A stretch of DNA of 23,926 nt from JBFWQM01 sp050249455. GTDB lineage: Bacteria > Pseudomonadota > Alphaproteobacteria > MPNO01 > VGEU01. The stretch covers positions 1 through 23,926 of the forward strand of contig JBFWQM010000062.1 of the NCBI GenBank assembly GCA_050249455.1, written 5' to 3'. The notes below the pieces were generated by a model. The model did no database searches and was not told the origin of the DNA. It saw only the letters and a list, made by a program, of their open reading frames with translations. Positions 20,225-23,926 of this stretch are shown one piece after another. A program made the translations under genes and the position numbers. Each line of letters opens with the position of its first letter. Position 1 is the first letter of the stretch.

Positions 20225-22864
20225 ATGCCGCTGCTGCAGGATCTGGTCGACGATCTCTGGTACGTCATCAAGTATGCCGACGTTGGTGCGGCCGTGTTCG
20301 CCGGCGGGATCAAGAGCGGCGGGCATCATTACAACGAGCACGGCTGGCGCGAGGGCCGCAACCCGAACGCGCTGTTCGATACCAACTACTACCTTTTGTC
20401 GAACGCCGACGTCCGTAACCTCTCGATCAATCCTCTGGAGCATTTCCTGAAGTACGGCGGGCTGGAGGGGCGCGACCCCAGCCAGTATTTCGATTCGAGC
20501 TACTACCTCCTACAGAACCCCGACGTCGCCGGCGGCCTGATCAACCCGCTGCAGCACTATCTCCTGTACGGCGGCAAGGAAGGCCGCGATCCCAGCGCGA
20601 ATTTCGATTCGTCGAAATACCTCCAGGACAACCCGGACGTCGGGGCCGCGGGCGTGAACCCGCTGCAGCATTATCTCGAAAACGGGAAGAGCGAGGGGCG
20701 CCAGGCATTCGATACGTCCGGAAACAAGGTCGTCGATCCGATCATCCCGACGGGTGGCGACAAGACCGGCGACTCGCCCAACCTGAAGCTCACCCCGGAC
20801 GCCGACGTCATCAATGGCGGCGAAGGAAACGACTTCCTGGACGCGCCGACCTACACGACGCCGGAAGGCGCGCTGCGCAACACCGCGAGCTCGGCCGACT
20901 TCGCCAACCTCGGCGGCGGGTTCGACACCGCGCGGCTGAGCCTGATCCCGGTCGGCGAGGCGGCCCAGGGTCTCGGCGTGCGTCTGACACTGCTGAATTT
21001 GGAGCGGCTGCTGATCCGGCCGCTCGAGGGCGCGCCGCGTTTCGACGCCGGCGCGATCACGGGTCTCGAGCGGGTCGAGATATTGCTCGGCCCGACCGGC
21101 TCGGTGAACGTCAACAACGTCAGCGGTGCGGTGAACCAGGTCACTATCCGCAACGACGACAATCTCGGGCCGCCCAACGTGTTCGGCGATGTCAACGTCA
21201 GGTTCTCGGGCCTTATCGCTGACAATGGGTTGACGTACGCAGCTCGCGTTGAGCTCGAAATGGACAGTGGCCCGCTGCCGGCCAAGACCGCACGGATCGG
21301 CGGCGTCTCGATCGACAGCCAGCAGGGCGACGTCACCATCAAGGAACTGGCGATCCGGCTCGGCGGCCTTGTCGAATCCTGGCGCATGGATTCGGTCGAC
21401 CGGGCCGACACGCTCAAGGTCAGCGGCGGCGCCCTGGGGTTCTGGGTCGACGAGGAGCTGCGCGGGTTCTCCACGTTCGATGCGTCCGGCCTGGCGGGCC
21501 GGTCGCCGCCTGCCGGGGAGAACCTGTTCGGCCTGTCTTTCAAGGTACCGTCAGAGCCGATCCCGCCGGAGCTGTTCGGCGTCCGCGTGCTGCCCGACTC
21601 TCGGCTGGACGTCAGCACCAGCTACACCGGCAGCAGCGGCGCCGACCGGTTCGACACCCGCGGCGGCTATTCGGCGGGCGATTTCTACAACGGCGGGCCG
21701 GGGACCGACCGGATCGTCTACTTCACCCCGAACATCGAGGGCTTCAAGCTGCCGGTGTCGATCGGCAACCTGGCCTCGATCGAGGAGGTAGAGGTCAGCG
21801 ACGCCTTCAGCGGCACCCTGAATCTCAAATATTTCAATACGATCGGGATCAACTCTTTCCTGTTTTCGAGCTCCACGGCGGACGACGGGGCGGAAGACGT
21901 CCTCAACCTGTCGGCCGCGACGAACACGATCGCCTGGGGCGCCGGCCGCGAGATCCGAGACGACCTGCGCATCCGGGTCGAGTTCAACGGCCAGGCCGAC
22001 ACGGTCAACTTCGCCCTCGTCGACACCGACGCCCACGAAGACCTTGTTTTCACGGATGTCGAGACGGTGCGCATCGGCTCGGCGGGCGGCGCGCCGGGGG
22101 CGATCAACTTCGTCGGCGGCGACCTCGCGGGCACGACGTTCGCGGGCGGCGGGTCGCGGTTCTTCCTCGAAGGGGCGACCGCGTTCGAGATCAAGGGCCA
22201 GTTCCAGGGGCTGTCGTTCGACGCCGGCACCTTCACCGGCTCGGGGCCGGTCACCTTCTCGACCACCGTCGGGTCGGCGTCCGCGGCGGGCGTGACCCTG
22301 AGCGGCGGGTCGGGCAGCGACCGGCTGGTCGGCACCGCCAACACCGGCGCCGCGAACCAGGACCTGATCGGCGGTGGCGCCGGCAACGACCAGCTTTGGG
22401 TCTCGGCCCGCCACACCGGCGGCGCGGCGCAGCAGGGCGATACGCTGACCGGCGGGCCGGGGGCGGACCTTTTCGTGTTCCGCGGCGATTCGCTGGCCAA
22501 CGTCCTGGCGCTGTCCTCCGGCACGGCAGCGGTCGTGACGATCGCCGACTTCCAGCCGGGAACCGACAAGATCGCCCTGGTCGCCGATGCGGCGGCCGCC
22601 GGTTTCGTGCTGGGCGGCGGCCAGCAGGTCGCCGCGGCGGCCGATCTCGCCGCGGTCTACGCCGGCATCGCGGCCATCGCGGCCTCGACCGCCGCGACCT
22701 ACCAGGGCGCGGTCGTCACCGTGAACGCGGGCGCCGCGGCCGGGGCCTACCTGTACGTGAACGACACGGTGGCCGGGGTGTCGGCGGCCGACGACATGCT
22801 GGTCCGCATCGGCCTGACGGGGGCCGGGCTGACCGGCGCCGACGTGGCGTTAGCGCTGCGTTAA
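20225..22864 (+). CDS. Large secreted repeat protein with RTX-like C-terminus (surface-layer-like)
   Basis: An 879-residue, cysteine-free protein without a Sec signal peptide, consistent with type I secretion. Residues 12-161 are four tandem repeats (see the repeat feature). Then comes a first G-G-E-G-N-D motif near 197 and a long beta-rich central region with few recognisable motifs. Glycine/aspartate nonapeptide-like units follow near 690 (G-G-S-G-S-D), 716 (G-G-G-A-G-N-D) and 742 (G-G-P-G-A-D-L-F-V-F). I-A-D-F-Q-P-G-T-D-K-I near 780 is the usual pre-terminal motif of type I substrates. The C-terminus is hydrophobic (V-A-L-A-L-R). Calcium binding and export by an ABC/MFP/OMF machine are inferred; no transporter gene is in the window. 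ATG 20225 has GAGGA seven bases before it. It precedes a paralog at 23150. Surface layer, adhesin or matrix protein are the main alternatives. Confidence 0.86.
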   Translation: MPLLQDLVDDLWYVIKYADVGAAVFAGGIKSGGHHYNEHGWREGRNPNALFDTNYYLLSNADVRNLSINPLEHFLKYGGLEGRDPSQYFDSSYYLLQNPDVAGGLINPLQHYLLYGGKEGRDPSANFDSSKYLQDNPDVGAAGVNPLQHYLENGKSEGRQAFDTSGNKVVDPIIPTGGDKTGDSPNLKLTPDADVINGGEGNDFLDAPTYTTPEGALRNTASSADFANLGGGFDTARLSLIPVGEAAQGLGVRLTLLNLERLLIRPLEGAPRFDAGAITGLERVEILLGPTGSVNVNNVSGAVNQVTIRNDDNLGPPNVFGDVNVRFSGLIADNGLTYAARVELEMDSGPLPAKTARIGGVSIDSQQGDVTIKELAIRLGGLVESWRMDSVDRADTLKVSGGALGFWVDEELRGFSTFDASGLAGRSPPAGENLFGLSFKVPSEPIPPELFGVRVLPDSRLDVSTSYTGSSGADRFDTRGGYSAGDFYNGGPGTDRIVYFTPNIEGFKLPVSIGNLASIEEVEVSDAFSGTLNLKYFNTIGINSFLFSSSTADDGAEDVLNLSAATNTIAWGAGREIRDDLRIRVEFNGQADTVNFALVDTDAHEDLVFTDVETVRIGSAGGAPGAINFVGGDLAGTTFAGGGSRFFLEGATAFEIKGQFQGLSFDAGTFTGSGPVTFSTTVGSASAAGVTLSGGSGSDRLVGTANTGAANQDLIGGGAGNDQLWVSARHTGGAAQQGDTLTGGPGADLFVFRGDSLANVLALSSGTAAVVTIADFQPGTDKIALVADAAAAGFVLGGGQQVAAAADLAAVYAGIAAIAASTAATYQGAVVTVNAGAAAGAYLYVNDTVAGVSAADDMLVRIGLTGAGLTGADVALALR
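20258..20707 (+). repeat. Four coding repeats (about 38 residues each) in the first RTX-like protein
   Basis: Within the protein, residues 12-50, 51-88, 89-126 and 127-161 follow the pattern F-D-x-x-Y-Y-L-x-x-N-x-D-V...N-P-L-x-H-Y...G-x-x-E-G-R-D-P. Units two and three are exactly 38 residues, the first is divergent and the fourth truncated. The repeats are protein-level; DNA identity between units is partial. Confidence 0.85.
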
Positions 22865-22921
22865 CGAACGGTCAAATTGCGTGGCAGGGAAGCCACAGTC
22901 GGCCGTTAACTATCGGGTTTT
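22860..22921 (+). terminator. Possible terminator after the first RTX-like gene
   Basis: GTTAACG (22860-22866, overlapping the TAA stop) is the perfect complement of CGTTAAC (22904-22910). An inner hairpin GTGGC (22881-22885)/GCCAC (22892-22896) lies between them. TTTT follows at 22918-22921, seven bases beyond the stem. The stem is A+T-rich and the T-run short, so this is tentative. Confidence 0.28.
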
Positions 22922-22964
22922 GTGAGCGAAGTGGGGCAAATCCGATTGCGGTTCCGCGCCGGGG

Positions 22965-22970
22965 TATGAT
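22965..22970 (+). promoter_or_regulatory. Possible -10 element for the second RTX-like gene
   Basis: TATGAT (five of six to consensus) lies 180 bases before the ATG at 23150. No good -35 is found at 16-18 bases (TTGCGG at 22946 gives only 13), so the call is weak. It would produce a leader of roughly 170 bases. Confidence 0.2.
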
Positions 22971-23076
22971 AGTCACGCTACACGTCGGTGTCGCTGTGCG
23001 CCGTCGTGCGCCTCGCGTGCGCGTTGCATGCGACGCAGCGAGAACTGCATGGCGGCGAGCGGCCGAAGAGGGGGGC

Positions 23077-23090
23077 AGTTAGCGCTAACT
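23077..23090. promoter_or_regulatory. 14-base perfect palindrome upstream of the second RTX-like gene
   Basis: AGTTAGCGCTAACT reads identically on both strands and lies 60 bases before the start codon, inside the 285-base intergenic region 22865-23149. It could be a protein-binding site or a small RNA hairpin in the leader. No family of operator is recognised. Confidence 0.4.
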
Positions 23091-23131
23091 CTCCGACCGG
23101 TCGTTCGAGTTCCGGGACTTCGATGTGATCA

Positions 23132-23149
23132 CTCCTAGGAGAGGCCTAG
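23132..23149 (+). promoter_or_regulatory. Strong ribosome binding site embedded in inverted repeats
   Basis: The Shine-Dalgarno AGGAGAGG (23137-23144) is strong; its GGAG ends eight bases before the ATG. It is overlapped by the palindrome CTCCTAGGAG (23132-23141) and by a CTAGG-AGAGG-CCTAG hairpin (23135-23149). Either fold would pair part of the binding site, so translation could be modulated. Confidence 0.5.
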
Positions 23150-23926
23150 ATGGCAACCTACAAAGACCTGTTCAATGAGTCGTTCTACCTTGCGCAGAAT
23201 GCCGACGTCGCCGCGGCGATCAAGTCGGGCGCGTTCAAGGGGACGGCGTTCGACCACTACAACTCGTTCGGCTTCCGCGAAGGCCGCGACCCGAACGCGC
23301 TGTTCGACAGCTCGTTCTACCTGCTGAACAACCTCGACGTGTTCCAGGCGGGCATCAACCCGCTGCAGCACTACTTCAACAATGGCGGCTTCGAAGGCCG
23401 CGATCCCAGCCCGTTCTTCGATTCCAGCTACTACCTCGCGACCAACTTCGACGTCGCGAACGCGCTGATCAACCCGCTGCTGCACTTCATCAACAACGGC
23501 GGCAAGGAAGGGCGCGACCCGTCCACCGGTTTCGATTCCTCGAAGTACCTGGCGGACAACGCGGACGTCGCCGCCGCCGGTGTCAACCCGCTGATCCACT
23601 ACCTGCAGTTCGGCCAGAAGGAAGGCCGCGCCGCGTTCGACGTGGCGGGCAACTCGATCACCGGCCAGCCGGTGACCCCGGACTCCGGCAGCAACCCCAC
23701 CCTGGTCTTCGAGACCAAGGCCGACACGCTGTCGGGCACCACGGGTAACGACTCGGGTCAGGCGGACCTGCGCGTGTCGCCGGAAGGCCTGCTGCTCGGC
23801 ACCCTGCAGTCGGCGGACAACGCCAACTTCGGCGGCGGCTACGACATCCTGACCGCGATCGCCAACGGCAGCGTCGAGTTCGGCATCGGCCTCGGCCCCC
23901 GCGCCACGCTGACCAGCCTCGAGGAA
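23150..23926 (+). CDS. Second secreted repeat protein, paralog of the RTX-like protein (3' end outside window)
   Basis: The first 259 residues of a protein with the same layout as its upstream neighbour. There is no Sec signal, and no cysteine or internal methionine in the visible part. Four N-terminal repeats (residues 8-162) are followed by a K-A-D-T-L-S-G-T-T-G-N-D motif and then the shared S-P-E-G-L-L...S-A-D-N-A-N-F-G-G-G-Y-D-I-L block, which in the neighbour reads T-P-E-G-A-L...S-A-D-F-A-N-L-G-G-G-F-D-T-A. Codons end almost wholly in C or G (AAC, GAC, TTC, CTG), more strictly than in the neighbour, and the ribosome site is strong; high expression is inferred. A surface layer or matrix role is possible. 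The type of C-terminus cannot be seen. Confidence 0.85.
   Translation, partial: MATYKDLFNESFYLAQNADVAAAIKSGAFKGTAFDHYNSFGFREGRDPNALFDSSFYLLNNLDVFQAGINPLQHYFNNGGFEGRDPSPFFDSSYYLATNFDVANALINPLLHFINNGGKEGRDPSTGFDSSKYLADNADVAAAGVNPLIHYLQFGQKEGRAAFDVAGNSITGQPVTPDSGSNPTLVFETKADTLSGTTGNDSGQADLRVSPEGLLLGTLQSADNANFGGGYDILTAIANGSVEFGIGLGPRATLTSLEE
23171..23635 (+). repeat. Four coding repeats in the second RTX-like protein
   Basis: Residues 8-51, 52-89, 90-127 and 128-162 carry the same F-D-S-S-x-Y-L-x-x-N-x-D-V...N-P-L-x-H-Y/F...E-G-R-D-P unit as the paralog. The two middle units are 38 residues, and the last ends early at E-G-R-A-A, exactly as in the paralog (E-G-R-Q-A). The number, order and truncation of units are conserved between the two genes. 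Confidence 0.85.

Noticed and set aside
20258..20707. Repeated DNA considered as a CRISPR array or tandem satellite
   Set aside because: The units are in frame inside a coding sequence, about 114 bases long, and diverged at DNA level while conserved as protein.
1..23926. Mobile element, tRNA, rRNA or riboswitch
   Set aside because: I found no transposase, integrase, terminal inverted repeats, cloverleaf or known riboswitch core by reading both strands; only a covariance-model scan could exclude small RNAs.

Overview
The window is about 24 kb of G+C-rich bacterial DNA with compact operons, strong third-position G/C preference and frequent GTG/TTG starts. The gene families (YgiB/YgiC-type operon, TauD plus sulfatase, ABC-2 polysaccharide exporter, RTX-type secreted proteins) suggest an alphaproteobacterium, perhaps Rhodospirillales-like. 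No rRNA or tRNA gene is present to test this, so the taxonomy is inference.

Region 1 (1-8132) is metabolic and envelope housekeeping. On the minus strand lie a LigI-like amidohydrolase that runs off the left edge, a three-gene operon (DUF1190/YgiB-like lipoprotein, YgiC-like ATP-grasp ligase, DUF350 membrane protein), and a translationally coupled sulfatase-TauD dioxygenase pair. A plus-strand Fe-S/CCG-domain protein is divergent from the sulfatase. An A+T-rich gene for a multi-pass membrane protein (1024-1833) stands out from everything else in base composition and looks acquired.

Region 2 (8136-19949) is a surface-polysaccharide locus. Two tandem, 55 % identical (first 158 residues) methyltransferases of the type with a regulatory domain are divergent from a plus-strand operon. 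That operon holds an ABC-2 permease, its ATPase, a 971-residue methyltransferase-GT2-GT2 fusion and a 641-residue GT4-methyltransferase fusion. A stand-alone methyltransferase and a CDP-tyvelose/paratose-epimerase-like sugar-nucleotide enzyme face this operon from the minus strand. Five methyltransferase domains lie within about 11 kb, so a heavily methylated exported glycan (or methylated surface protein) is likely.

Region 3 (20225-23926) carries two tandem paralogous, cysteine-free proteins. Each begins with four repeats of about 38 residues (F-D-x-x-Y-Y-L...N-x-D-V...N-P-L-x-H-Y...E-G-R-D-P). The first is complete and ends in RTX-like glycine/aspartate motifs and a type I secretion-like C-terminus; the second runs off the right edge. 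The second has a strong Shine-Dalgarno in a palindrome and very C-ending codons, as expected of an abundant surface protein.

Taken together, regions 2 and 3 look like a glycan-plus-surface-layer locus: the ABC exporter and fused glycosyltransferases make a methylated cell-surface polysaccharide, and the tandem repeat/RTX proteins could form a layer held by it, in the way Caulobacter RsaA is held by O-antigen. That functional link is inference. No type I secretion transporter is visible in the window.
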